DNA of 64,000 bases. It comes from a virus. Numbering within the stretch: the stretch's first letter is position 1; each line of letters opens with the position of its first letter. The notes under the pieces were generated by a model. That model made no database searches. It saw only the letters and a program-made list of their open reading frames with translations, and had not been told where the DNA came from. Below are positions 17,688 to 25,944 of the stretch, piece after piece. A program made the position numbers and the translations under genes. The stretch is from positions 1-64,000 of IMG/VR virus record IMGVR_UViG_3300010413_000014. One strand, 5' to 3'.

Positions 17688-18428
17688 TTATCGTTTTACT
17701 GCTCTCTCTTGACGCATCTTTTTCTCTTTGATCTTGGACATCCTATCTTGGATAGTAGATTTTGTTGCACTTTCCAATGCATTTGTTTGTACAATCAGGT
17801 AAGGAATTTGCCAGGCTCGATAATAGTCAAGATTGAAGTCACTACAAACCATCTTAACTGAATTGATCACATTGAAACGCTCCATCATATGTCCGCCTGC
17901 TTGGAGGTAATCTGGATCGACTGTGTTCACTGGTCTGAATTGCTCTTCCCAATACTTTTGTGATTCCTTTATCGAGGTTTTAATCCAATTAAACACTCCC
18001 ATCACACTCTCTATTGAACTATTCAAGATAACTTCCTTAAACCTTCTAAAATCATTGGTTTCGGAATCAAAATCTCGATTTCGAGTTTGGTGATAACATA
18101 CAGTTGCAACAATTGTAGCTATCTCATCAATTGTGTCACCATTGCCCAGGTTGGTAAGTTGAGCTTCAAGCTCCATACGAGCTATGAAGGGAATGTAATC
18201 GATGGATGGTGGTATGAGGAAGTTGCTATACTTTGGCAACTCTAATTTACTTGGATCAATCCTCACGATCTGCTTTATGAGAAGATCGGCTTCTTTAAAG
18301 GCACGACGGAAGCGGAAGAATTTTAGCAATCCTTTCGCTTCAAAGTTCAGTACCTCTTTCATGATCATTACATGATCCACCGACTTTCTATCAATAAAAT
18401 GCTTTAGATGTCGGAACTGCAATATCAT
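17688..18428 (-). CDS. Unknown late protein, possible tail-assembly factor
   Basis: A 246-residue mostly helical protein starting within the stop of the upstream gene (18425-18428, ATGA). The stretch IDYIPFIARMELEAQLTNLG followed by a helical DTIDEIATIVATVC segment, and the closing QDRMSKIKEKKMRQERAVKR, make a globular domain with a basic tail. In other siphoviruses two overlapping genes before the tape measure encode tail-assembly chaperones. The coupling here is suggestive, but there is no programmed-frameshift site and the family is not recognised. Confidence 0.45.
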   Translation of the reverse strand: MILQFRHLKHFIDRKSVDHVMIMKEVLNFEAKGLLKFFRFRRAFKEADLLIKQIVRIDPSKLELPKYSNFLIPPSIDYIPFIARMELEAQLTNLGNGDTIDEIATIVATVCYHQTRNRDFDSETNDFRRFKEVILNSSIESVMGVFNWIKTSIKESQKYWEEQFRPVNTVDPDYLQAGGHMMERFNVINSVKMVCSDFNLDYYRAWQIPYLIVQTNALESATKSTIQDRMSKIKEKKMRQERAVKR

Positions 18429-18946
18429 TTCAACTTAACCAACTTCGCTTCAAGTTCTCGCTGCTTTTCCAACAAGATCTTCCTCTGCATCTCTGTAGCC
18501 TGAAAGAGATTCAGCTTGATATTTTCAAGTGTCCTTTCGATATCCTCTCGCCTCAATCGAGGCTTAGCTGGCTGCTGGATCTTAGGTCGAACCTTGATCG
18601 GCGCCTTCTTAACGATAGGTGACTGCGGCTTTGGCTCCGGCAACTTTGGAGTCTCCAGCTTTATGATTAATTCCGGACTTCGAGTAGGCTCTTCGATATC
18701 ATCCTCCTGATGGTACTCCGGATCTTCATCATCAAAATCCTCCTCTGATTCCTCCGGCTCTTCGTTCTTTATCTTCATCTTGGCACGCGCTTCCTCTACT
18801 GCCTTAATCCCCTTCTCGATCAACTCGGCTTTCGGACCTCCAGCTTTGAATGCATCGGCCACCTGATACCTCTCAAAGATACCTTTCAACTCGTGATACT
18901 TCGCGGCTTCAAACTCTTCTCTTACTTGCTCAATAGTCTGCTCCAT
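18425..18946 (-). CDS. Unknown protein with acidic disordered middle
   Basis: A 173-residue protein with three parts: a helical N-terminus (1-60), an acidic then proline/lysine-rich middle likely to be disordered (about 62-130, EESEEDFDDEDPEYHQEDD), and a helical coiled-coil C-terminus (LRREDIERTLENIKLNLFQA). It is coupled to the next gene by a four-base overlap. The layout resembles small scaffold or chaperone proteins. No family is recognised. Confidence 0.5.
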   Translation of the reverse strand: MEQTIEQVREEFEAAKYHELKGIFERYQVADAFKAGGPKAELIEKGIKAVEEARAKMKIKNEEPEESEEDFDDEDPEYHQEDDIEEPTRSPELIIKLETPKLPEPKPQSPIVKKAPIKVRPKIQQPAKPRLRREDIERTLENIKLNLFQATEMQRKILLEKQRELEAKLVKLK

Positions 18947-19000
18947 ATTGTTAAAATTTTATAAATAGTTAATGCTCAAGTTACTAAGATTTCACCCTAC

Positions 19001-19056
19001 TCCAAGATACTCTCACAGCTCAATAGCGCTTACTGCCATGTTGATTGTATCTTGGA
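19001..19056. other. Inverted repeat between terminase and next gene
   Basis: TCCAAGATAC at 19001-19010 and its exact complement GTATCTTGGA at 19047-19056 flank 36 bases in the 113-base gap after the large terminase gene. There is no adjoining T-run. As with other late-region hairpins it may be a processing or regulatory structure in a polycistronic message. Confidence 0.4.
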
Positions 19057-19059
19057 TTC

Positions 19060-20298
19060 TTAGATGTATCCTTTCGATCTCACAGCTCTCGCTCCTGGCT
19101 TCACTGGCGCACCATCTGACTTTGTATTCTTGTAGGTTAATCCATATCGTAGTGCTGCTAATGTATCAGGCTCGTGTGGATAGTTATCCTTCTGATCCTT
19201 CTTGAAGGTCATGTATGCGAAATATAGATGTGGGTTATCTCCTATCATCACGATTGGCATATCTTGAACCTTCTTGATGCCTTGATCCTTACTATTCGGA
19301 CCTTTCTTGCAGCCTCGGATCTTTCTAAATCCTGCTTTACGAATCTCGCCTATGAATGCTGGCATTGCTGAGTCAGCTACTATGAGAGCGTTTGATGGGA
19401 CTTGGTGCTGCTTCATCAGTTGGATTGTTTCACTGATTAGCATCTTCGGCCTAGAAAATACTTCGCGCACATAGTATACCTCATCAAAGTAATTGATCTC
19501 TATGAGTGCTGTACTATCCTTTCCTCCGTTTCCAAAGTCTAATCCATACCAGACCTCTCCTTGATCATAGAATATTGGATACTCACCCCACCCATCATAG
19601 ATCCTTCCTTCAACCTCTAATGTCCATTCTGCTAAGATAACGTTCTTGTAGTAGGTTGGATTGGTTCTCTCTAAGTCTCGATACCTCTGTACTGTTGATG
19701 CAGCTAGGTTATCAAGATTATCTAAATAGGTACTATGGATGTAGCATGTATCATGGAATCTCTCTGGATTTGGTTGTCCTTCGATAAACCATTCTTTGTG
19801 AATCCAACTTTTTACGGCTGATCCGGGGTTATAAACAAGAATAATCTTTAAAGGCTTTCCTTTTACTCGAACACCTTCATCGATCTTAGAGAACTCATCA
19901 AAACTCTCGATTTCCTCCGCTTCTTCCATTATTACTATCGTAATTCCGGATAAAGACTTTAACTTTGCGGTTTGGCTTCCTGTTGCTCTAATTCCTTTGA
20001 AAGAAATAGTGCTACCTGTGATCTTATTTGTGTAGAGATTGGTCTTATAGTGAAAATCATCTCTAACTCCCATCATCTTCATGACGAGTTCTACATCTGC
20101 GATCGTCGAATCTTCACTTGAAGTCATCACTTGTCGTAGATATAGAATCTTATGACCAAAATCCGAGTATGTTGCTGTTACTGCAGCTCCTGCTGCAGTG
20201 AAAGACTTTGCAGAACCCCTACCTCCGTAAACTTGATAATACCTCTTATCAGTTAGCTCGTCACTAAACAATGATTCGAAGATAGGTGAAAACTCCAT
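19060..20298 (-). CDS. terL: Terminase large subunit
   Basis: A 412-residue packaging motor and headful nuclease. The ATPase part has Walker A GGRGSAKS near residue 26 and Walker B TIVIMEEAEEIE near residue 120, with the adjacent catalytic glutamate. The C-terminal RNase H-like nuclease shows acidic residues in YGLDFGNGGKDSTA, ALIVADSAMPAF and the final PDTLAALRYG. Length and motifs fit the PBSX/T4-like terminase superfamily. It starts two bases after the small-subunit stop. Terminase genes downstream of the portal and connector genes are an unusual arrangement. Confidence 0.93.
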   Translation of the reverse strand: MEFSPIFESLFSDELTDKRYYQVYGGRGSAKSFTAAGAAVTATYSDFGHKILYLRQVMTSSEDSTIADVELVMKMMGVRDDFHYKTNLYTNKITGSTISFKGIRATGSQTAKLKSLSGITIVIMEEAEEIESFDEFSKIDEGVRVKGKPLKIILVYNPGSAVKSWIHKEWFIEGQPNPERFHDTCYIHSTYLDNLDNLAASTVQRYRDLERTNPTYYKNVILAEWTLEVEGRIYDGWGEYPIFYDQGEVWYGLDFGNGGKDSTALIEINYFDEVYYVREVFSRPKMLISETIQLMKQHQVPSNALIVADSAMPAFIGEIRKAGFRKIRGCKKGPNSKDQGIKKVQDMPIVMIGDNPHLYFAYMTFKKDQKDNYPHEPDTLAALRYGLTYKNTKSDGAPVKPGARAVRSKGYI

Positions 20299-20299
20299 A

Positions 20300-20755
20300 T
20301 TAATCCTCCTTGGTTCGTTTGTTTTGAGGAGAGAATGTGATGTTTATTTTTCGTTTAGATTCCCCTTCTTCTTCGATCGATATACCTGTCGATTCAACTG
20401 CATCATCCTGCTTCTCAAACTCCTCATCAAGCTGTCCTTTATAGTGAGTTGCGAACCACTTTGAAGCTTCATAGTGCTTTGGGTTTGTTGGATCACAAAT
20501 AGCATCAATGATGTTACCTGAGGCTATTAACCTTATCTGAGCTACAGCTCTTCGATACTTCTCATGAAGATCTGGGAAATGTTTGAATAGGTTTTGTATT
20601 TGTTGAATCGATAGCTTAGTAACTGTTCTGATCTTAGTATAAGAAAGAGCTCCTTCTTCGATTGCAATTGAAACTTCATCATATCGTCGCTTCAATTCAT
20701 CTGGTGGCGTATTATGTCCCCTCACTCCTTTTCTCTTTTCTTTTTCGGATCTCAT
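20300..20755 (-). CDS. terS: Terminase small subunit (putative)
   Basis: A 151-residue protein with a helix-turn-helix-like N-terminal domain (KLSIQQIQNLFKHFPDLHEK), a central helical part (HYEASKWFATHYKGQLDEEF) and a charged C-terminal tail that could contact the large subunit. It is directly upstream of the large terminase gene (one base between), which is the main reason for the call. Small subunits recognise the packaging site; here the 15650-16470 array or other repeats could be that site, but nothing shows it directly. Confidence 0.7.
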   Translation of the reverse strand: MRSEKEKRKGVRGHNTPPDELKRRYDEVSIAIEEGALSYTKIRTVTKLSIQQIQNLFKHFPDLHEKYRRAVAQIRLIASGNIIDAICDPTNPKHYEASKWFATHYKGQLDEEFEKQDDAVESTGISIEEEGESKRKINITFSPQNKRTKED

Positions 20756-20921
20756 AATTACTGTTAGTTTCTAAAATGAACTCTTGCTCTATCTGCTCGA
20801 TGAGGAATACTCCTGTGTTAGCAATAATCCTCACACACGCTACTATTGTCTTTGGAATTAATAACAATAGTTTTACAATGATTATTTTTAAAATCAATGC
20901 AAATTGATTAATTACTCTCAT
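20712..20921 (-). CDS. Small membrane peptide (putative)
   Basis: A 69-residue ORF with a strongly hydrophobic N-terminal half (ALILKIIIVKLLLLIPKTIV) followed by a charged tail ending in a Lys/Arg/Glu-rich stretch. It overlaps the start of the small terminase gene by 44 bases in another frame. The composition is convincing for a membrane peptide, but the overlap lowers confidence. A lysis-related role such as a holin is possible but not supported by specific motifs. Confidence 0.45.
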   Translation of the reverse strand: MRVINQFALILKIIIVKLLLLIPKTIVACVRIIANTGVFLIEQIEQEFILETNSNYEIRKRKEKRSEGT

Positions 20922-20969
20922 ACTTGTTTGCTTTCGTTAAACCTTATGATTTTATCCATTTCGGATTAG

Positions 20970-21001
20970 TTATCACATAAGTGTCGAAGCTTATGTGATA
21001 A
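20970..21001. other. Perfect 12-base-pair hairpin
   Basis: TTATCACATAAG, an eight-base loop, then CTTATGTGATAA lie immediately downstream of the connector gene stop (21006). No T-run follows on the minus strand, so it looks like a processing or stability hairpin rather than an intrinsic terminator. Confidence 0.55.
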
Positions 21002-21005
21002 TTTC

Positions 21006-21494
21006 TTAATTGGTGGCGCGATTCTCTTCTCCGCCAAATACTCGTACTCTTGGATTGATATTTTCAGCTGTTACCTCTGTAGCTGGATCTTCCTCTTCCA
21101 AGAATTCAACGACACTTGCTAGATAGACTTCTGCAATCGAACTCATCTCATTCGCAGCCGATTTGGCTGCGTTGCGAGATTCAGCCTCACCTTCAACTAC
21201 ATATCCACCATCTGTCAAAGTACCTTGAAACATTTTCAAACATCTTGCGTAAGTGAAATAACACCAGGCAGGAATAACTAGATCCCTCAACTCTTCATCA
21301 GCCTCTCCATCTGGATTGATGCAGCGATCGAGGTTCTCTTGCTTAATCACCCTCTTGAGATCTAGGTCCTGAGCTACTTTTGCTGCAGATTTGATCTTAG
21401 TTTCATCAATGTCGAGCTGAATTGAACAATGATCAGCCATCAAGCTAACGATATCTGAAGAGATTAGATTATTTTCTAAAGAAGCATTATACAT
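21006..21494 (-). CDS. Head-tail connector protein (putative)
   Basis: A 162-residue mainly helical protein directly after the portal gene. In Bacteroidota siphoviruses this place is held by a helical connector protein of similar size. Segments such as SDIVSLMADHCSIQLDIDE and LVIPAWCYFTYARCLKMFQG fit a helical adaptor. The C-terminus is acidic and ends in PRVRVFGGEEN. Assignment is by position and overall shape. Confidence 0.5.
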   Translation of the reverse strand: MYNASLENNLISSDIVSLMADHCSIQLDIDETKIKSAAKVAQDLDLKRVIKQENLDRCINPDGEADEELRDLVIPAWCYFTYARCLKMFQGTLTDGGYVVEGEAESRNAAKSAANEMSSIAEVYLASVVEFLEEEDPATEVTAENINPRVRVFGGEENRATN

Positions 21495-21506
21495 ATTAGC
21501 TAATTT

Positions 21507-22652
21507 TTAGTTTTGTTTCTCTTCATTATCAAACTTCAGCTTATTGATCTGAAGTTTACCGATATCCTTCTGAAAGATTGAGTGCGATAAGATTCGATTG
21601 TATTGTTGCTCCAGAATATCTCTTCCTTTTTGAGTTATTGCATTAAAAATCTTATATGCATCCTCGAGCTCATCTGTAGACCAACCTGAATTCTGAGCTA
21701 CTCCACCAAGGATCGGCGGAATCAAATATGAGCCAAGAATCACCTCTTTTGATAATTCATAACCATCTCTACATGACTGTATGGTGGTGGCTCTGCCTGC
21801 CGATCCTGATCCGATTTCTTCTAGCAACGTCGCTTGAACCTCATCTGGAGATAATCCTGCAAAAGTAACAATCTTCCCATTTCCTCTTGCTCCTTGAGCG
21901 TTTGTTAATGCTCTCTCTAGAGCTATCAGTGATTCATCTTCACTATCCATCGCTGTCTTTAGTATGTAGCTATTAACGAATCCTGTTGCAGTTTCCTTTC
22001 TGACTAATATACTATTCTCGACATCGCTTAAAACATAGTTGATAGATGATTGAAGTGGAGGAATAGGATAAGAGCTGAATCCTGCATTAGAGTAGTAGAG
22101 TATTTGTCCTGAATAATTTCCAATCTTCTCAGATTTTTCGATTTGCTTGAGGACAGCTTTTGGGTTGAAGCGATCGATCCATTTGATTTTGCCTCGCGTT
22201 GGTGTTTGAATGATAGTCTTTTGAATCTCACTATTCATCCCAAAGTTTGGATGATATCCAAACTTGGAAGCATAATTAATCTCATCTAACTGATTGAATC
22301 GTAGATCAGTAAGACTCATCGGTCGCATACTTACAACCTCTCCTTTGATATTGAAGTTGCAATGAACTGCAAATCCTCCAAATTCAGCCAATTCATCTGC
22401 AGAGTAATCAATGCACTCCTTGATAGTTAATCCTGTTGGATGAACAATTGTATCTTCACCTTCAAAACCTGCACCTTTATAGAATTTGGCTGTCCTTGAA
22501 ACCGCAGGCTTTGCTGAGGGTGATTGCTCAATCAAATTTTTCAGCGTTTGTGGAAACGCATTGTTTGTTCCCCATCTCATTATCCCGAGAGCAGAGTCTT
22601 CGAGTGTAGTGATCTGAGTTAATTCTCGGTAAGTGTTTAAGTAGAACGCCAT
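21507..22652 (-). CDS. Portal protein
   Basis: A 381-residue portal, short for the family but with its typical order: N-terminal wing (residues 1-170), a stem and crown region, and a clip-proximal segment with SKEVILGSYLIPPILGGVAQ, the conserved IPP-x-LGG signature of HK97-type portals. The ring of these subunits is the DNA gate at one capsid vertex and docks the terminase. It starts seven bases after a small ORF and is followed by the connector gene. Portal lying before both terminase genes is noteworthy. Confidence 0.85.
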   Translation of the reverse strand: MAFYLNTYRELTQITTLEDSALGIMRWGTNNAFPQTLKNLIEQSPSAKPAVSRTAKFYKGAGFEGEDTIVHPTGLTIKECIDYSADELAEFGGFAVHCNFNIKGEVVSMRPMSLTDLRFNQLDEINYASKFGYHPNFGMNSEIQKTIIQTPTRGKIKWIDRFNPKAVLKQIEKSEKIGNYSGQILYYSNAGFSSYPIPPLQSSINYVLSDVENSILVRKETATGFVNSYILKTAMDSEDESLIALERALTNAQGARGNGKIVTFAGLSPDEVQATLLEEIGSGSAGRATTIQSCRDGYELSKEVILGSYLIPPILGGVAQNSGWSTDELEDAYKIFNAITQKGRDILEQQYNRILSHSIFQKDIGKLQINKLKFDNEEKQN

Positions 22653-22659
22653 CTCAATC

Positions 22660-22860
22660 TTAATTTAAATCTCTAGGCTCGTAGAATGGATCCTCTAACT
22701 TTCTCAAATAATCAACCGCTGATCTCAATTCAACTCTACGCAATTGTTCATCAGAACATTTACTGTGAGTTTGATATAACTCAAAGATAGCTTTTACGCT
22801 AGGTCGATCAAATGCTGGGCGCCATACATCTACTGCAATAAATCTTGTTCCTGTTCCCAT
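22660..22860 (-). CDS. Small protein of unknown function
   Basis: A 66-residue ORF just upstream of the portal gene, with charged composition and a Trp/Arg/Pro segment (RFIAVDVWRPAFDRPSVKAI). It is the first gene after the tRNA-Ala and terminator region, so it starts the structural operon. No family is recognised. Confidence 0.55.
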   Translation of the reverse strand: MGTGTRFIAVDVWRPAFDRPSVKAIFELYQTHSKCSDEQLRRVELRSAVDYLRKLEDPFYEPRDLN

Positions 22861-22952
22861 TTTATATGTTTAACGGGATTTCTGACACTATTGTCATTGT
22901 GCTTAGTGTAAATATGTACTACATTACAAAAAGCTAAAATAAGCTCATTAAA

Positions 22953-22986
22953 CAAAAGAAAAAGCCTTCATCTTTATGAAGGCTTT
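22953..22986 (-). terminator. Intrinsic terminator after tRNA-Ala
   Basis: Minus strand: a ten-base stem (AAAGCCTTCA with TGAAGGCTTT, loop of six) followed by a T-rich tract. It lies between tRNA-Ala and the first structural ORF, so late transcripts starting upstream must read through it, or it ends a tRNA transcript. Confidence 0.75.
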
Positions 22987-23024
22987 GTTCCAAAGTTATG
23001 AAAACAAACGAGCAATAAAATCTG

Positions 23025-23097
23025 TGGAGTTGAAGGGACTTGAACCCTCATCCTCTTCCTTGCAAAAGAAACGCTCAGCCAATTGAGCTACAACCCC
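23025..23097 (-). tRNA. tRNA-Ala (UGC)
   Basis: A 73-base cloverleaf: acceptor GGGGTTG/CAACTCC, D arm GCTC-AATTGGCT-GAGC, anticodon stem TTTCT/GGAAG with loop TTTGCAA (anticodon TGC, alanine), T arm GAGGG-TTCAAGT-CCCTT, discriminator A. CCA is not encoded. It stands between the RNA polymerase gene and the structural genes. Confidence 0.92.
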
Positions 23098-23310
23098 ATG
23101 GTGAGGATCAGATTTTCTGATCCTCCTTTCTTCAACAAATCGCCTAGCACTATCGATGCTTCCAGCGGCGACTGGCCTCGACTTCTCAATGATCCTATGT
23201 GTGCTTTCCTCTTTATGTTGAAGTTGTGTTCGAACTTAATACAATCTCTTCATCTGAAGTATTTTGTTGGTGGTAGAATTTTCAATCAACTACCTTCTTC
23301 AGGGACGGCC

Positions 23311-23340
23311 GAGTAAAGAGAACTTATTGATAGTGAGATC
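23311..23340 (-). promoter_or_regulatory. Candidate phage RNA polymerase promoter, late
   Basis: In plus-strand letters GAGTAAAGAGAA is followed by four bases and TTGATAGTGAGAT. The same arrangement occurs at 25945-25974, with 24 of 29 positions identical and no gaps. Read on the minus strand it contains CTCACTATCAA, very like the core of T7-family promoters. It lies 110 bases after the phage RNA polymerase gene and ahead of tRNA-Ala and all structural genes. It also forms an inverted repeat with 23383-23397. Confidence 0.5.
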
Positions 23341-23397
23341 ATTATAACGGTGAGATTTTCACGATATCAAAAACATAAATCACTCACTACCAATAAG
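23323..23397. repeat. Inverted repeat around the late-promoter candidate
   Basis: CTCACTATCAATAAG (minus strand, 23323-23337) and CTCACTACCAATAAG (plus strand, 23383-23397) differ at one of 15 positions and face each other across 45 bases. Either two convergent polymerase sites or an operator is possible. The rest of the gap 23098-23452 shows no ORF. Confidence 0.6.
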
Positions 23398-23452
23398 ATA
23401 GATTTTTAAAAATCGCGTGGGGGTACAAACTTCATTACCCTCTGATTTACAA

Positions 23453-25747
23453 TTAACTAAAGAACCATTCACTCTTCATTAAGCAATTTAATCCATTCCT
23501 AAAATGGAATCCTTTCAACTGTGGATACTGAATTTTATTCAGATCTTTTTCGTGAACCTTACATTGACGAGCTTGATGCTTTAATTGCTCATCGAGAGCT
23601 CGCAAAGGTTGATTCCGAATTAATTTAATGAATTCTCTTTTAGTGATATCGAGCATAATGCTAGTATTGTTGGGTGTTGTTCCGAAAGAGTCGTGAATCC
23701 AACTTGTATTCCTTACTCCTCGCCTCTTCATCTGCAAAGCAACATTCCTCAACAACATTGCATCAAGCGAATGAATATAGTTAGGCGAAACAGCACTTCG
23801 CATCTTTCTCGGTGTCACTTTATCAGTGAAAACGATGCGAGAGATTCTTGAAACTCTTCCCTTCAACTTTACTGATATCTGCGATTTCTTTTCTTCATAC
23901 TTCACGTGTTTCACATAGAATCCATCAGGAGTGATCCATTCGATAGATTGCCCCTTTTTTGCGATCACTGTACACATAGCATGAATATATTTCTCAAAAG
24001 CCTTGCCGCCCACCAGCACTCCATTGATCGATTCTCCGATCACTTTAGCCAATTGACTTGCATATTTGCGAGTGATCCATTTCCGATCTAAATCAAGCTC
24101 ACGAAACATGTTGTAGATAATCTCAGTTCGACCTCCAGCAGTTCCTCCATAATTTGAAACCATTACAGGTCTCTTGCAAATCTTTCTACCCTTCTCTAAA
24201 AGAAGATTATAAAAGAAGATCTGAGCTTCATCTTCACACTTCTCTTCTGGCTTTAATGCTTCAACAGTTGTATTTGCGACTTCTAAATAAGCATCCTCTC
24301 GCTTTCCTTCTGGATGAGGGATTACATTAGTAACTTGACATCCTTTAAGATCACCAGTAATTGCTGATGTAAATTGAGATCCTGAATTGCAAGCATCAAG
24401 ATGAATCCGCGTCTTAACTGGATATAAATGATCCTTTTCGTATCTTTGAAGCTCAATCTGATGAGCTAAAAATTGATACGGTTCATCTGCTTCATGATAA
24501 TCTGTATGAAGAAGCTCTTTACCTCGCTTTACTCGCTCTATGAAAGAGATCTTATCATCTCCATAAAGTGAAGCAAGATAGGCATAGCACCAGTTAGCTC
24601 CATCTTCATTCAAAACTTCACCTTCAGCAAACTCCAACAATGCCTTAACTGCATCACTACCTTGAGGTGAGAGTCCAATTGGAATAGGATAAATTCTTCC
24701 TCTAAAGTCATAGTTATGAGGAAAGTAGATATCTTGATCCAAGTAATCGTAAGCAATGTTAATTGCATTCTTGGTTGCTCTCCACTTTCCTACTGCTGAC
24801 TCATAATCGCCAGCTTCAGCATTATAGAGCGCAATTGCTTCATAATACTCCTCCAATACTTCTTCTGAAGCTGATTCAATATGAATCTTCTCTGGAAACT
24901 TAGTTTTCACATAATCTTCCCACTTAGGTTCCTTCAAATCTCGTTCAACCGCCACTAAAACCTCACGATTAACTCTCCACGGAATGCTTTGAATGTAATT
25001 AACAGTATCGAAGATGTTTTGTGAGTAACGTGAATAATCAACATTCGATCCTTTGATCCGAATCAAAGGCTGTTGAAACTCTCGATAACCTCCAACGATT
25101 CCAGCAACATCATCATAAAACCAATCAAGAGGCTTCTCAGTCATTGGAAGAGGATAGAAGGCATATATCTTCTTCATCCACAATATCTCTGACATCTTTT
25201 CATTGATATTGCAAGTATAAATCTGACGAAGCTGAGTTCCTTCATTCCAAGAGAAAGCTTCAAAGTAACGAGAACTATCAACAATCTGCTCAATGCAACG
25301 CCAGGTTCGATCAAACCCCAACTTCTCACCAAACACGTGACGATCAATTGATGAGATCAAGGTGTGTCGGAATTGAGGTTGAAAGCGTTTTGTTTCAATC
25401 TTTTCCCTTAAATTGATCAAATTATCAGTTACTCGAATACTTCCAAACATAAAGAGGATCACAGAAGTTAAGATGTCGATAGTTTCTTCTCGAGTTGAAA
25501 AAATCGCCTGCAAAACCTTTCGATCAGCCTTAGCTGTATCTTCATTAATCCATCTTATGAAATCATCTGCCAATCGATCAGCCTCATCAATAACCAACTG
25601 TTGAGCTAGTTGCATTGAAGCTAACTTATGCTTATTTCCGTGAGAATTAATGAGCTCCTTCTCAATTCGAAGCTCACCTCTCTCTTTCATCTTTTGCTCA
25701 TTTGTCTGATCTTCACTCATTTCATAACAATAATTTTCATTACTCAT
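23453..25747 (-). CDS. Single-subunit (T7-like) RNA polymerase
   Basis: A 764-residue DNA-directed RNA polymerase of the T7 family. In order it shows HNYDFRGRIYPIPIG (T7 DxxGR region), motif A LDACNSGSQF with the first metal-binding Asp, motif B RPVMVSNYGGTAGGR carrying the Tyr-Gly that selects ribonucleotides, and motif C WIHDSFGT with the second catalytic Asp. It is shorter than T7 RNA polymerase (883 residues), mainly in the N-terminal domain that binds promoters. A near-consensus host promoter lies upstream, so it should be made by host polymerase and then read late genes. T7-like polymerases are common in podoviruses and less usual beside siphovirus tail genes. Confidence 0.95.
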   Translation of the reverse strand: MSNENYCYEMSEDQTNEQKMKERGELRIEKELINSHGNKHKLASMQLAQQLVIDEADRLADDFIRWINEDTAKADRKVLQAIFSTREETIDILTSVILFMFGSIRVTDNLINLREKIETKRFQPQFRHTLISSIDRHVFGEKLGFDRTWRCIEQIVDSSRYFEAFSWNEGTQLRQIYTCNINEKMSEILWMKKIYAFYPLPMTEKPLDWFYDDVAGIVGGYREFQQPLIRIKGSNVDYSRYSQNIFDTVNYIQSIPWRVNREVLVAVERDLKEPKWEDYVKTKFPEKIHIESASEEVLEEYYEAIALYNAEAGDYESAVGKWRATKNAINIAYDYLDQDIYFPHNYDFRGRIYPIPIGLSPQGSDAVKALLEFAEGEVLNEDGANWCYAYLASLYGDDKISFIERVKRGKELLHTDYHEADEPYQFLAHQIELQRYEKDHLYPVKTRIHLDACNSGSQFTSAITGDLKGCQVTNVIPHPEGKREDAYLEVANTTVEALKPEEKCEDEAQIFFYNLLLEKGRKICKRPVMVSNYGGTAGGRTEIIYNMFRELDLDRKWITRKYASQLAKVIGESINGVLVGGKAFEKYIHAMCTVIAKKGQSIEWITPDGFYVKHVKYEEKKSQISVKLKGRVSRISRIVFTDKVTPRKMRSAVSPNYIHSLDAMLLRNVALQMKRRGVRNTSWIHDSFGTTPNNTSIMLDITKREFIKLIRNQPLRALDEQLKHQARQCKVHEKDLNKIQYPQLKGFHFRNGLNCLMKSEWFFS

Positions 25748-25792
25748 GCACTTTATGGTGGCTTGAGTTCACCTTTCAAATTTTTCAGATTG

Positions 25793-25824
25793 CAAAGATA
25801 GCTATTCGATCTCAAATTTGCAAA
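25793..25824 (-). promoter_or_regulatory. Consensus host promoter for RNA polymerase gene
   Basis: Minus strand: TTTG (25821-25824), 20 bases, then TATCTTTG (25793-25800), which matches the Bacteroidota sigma factor consensus exactly. It lies 46 bases before the ATG of the RNA polymerase gene. Confidence 0.85.
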
Positions 25825-25944
25825 ATCATCCTCAAAAATCATCCTATCCACCTCACCTATCTATCTACCACCCTAACAAGAGATCCTACCCCTATATATT
25901 ATATAAAAACTACCCTTTCTTTTTTTCTTTCTTCAGATACTAGG

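Noticed and set aside
17688-18946. Programmed frameshift of the tail-assembly chaperone type
   Set aside because: The two ORFs meet by a simple ATGA overlap and I see no slippery heptamer at the junction.
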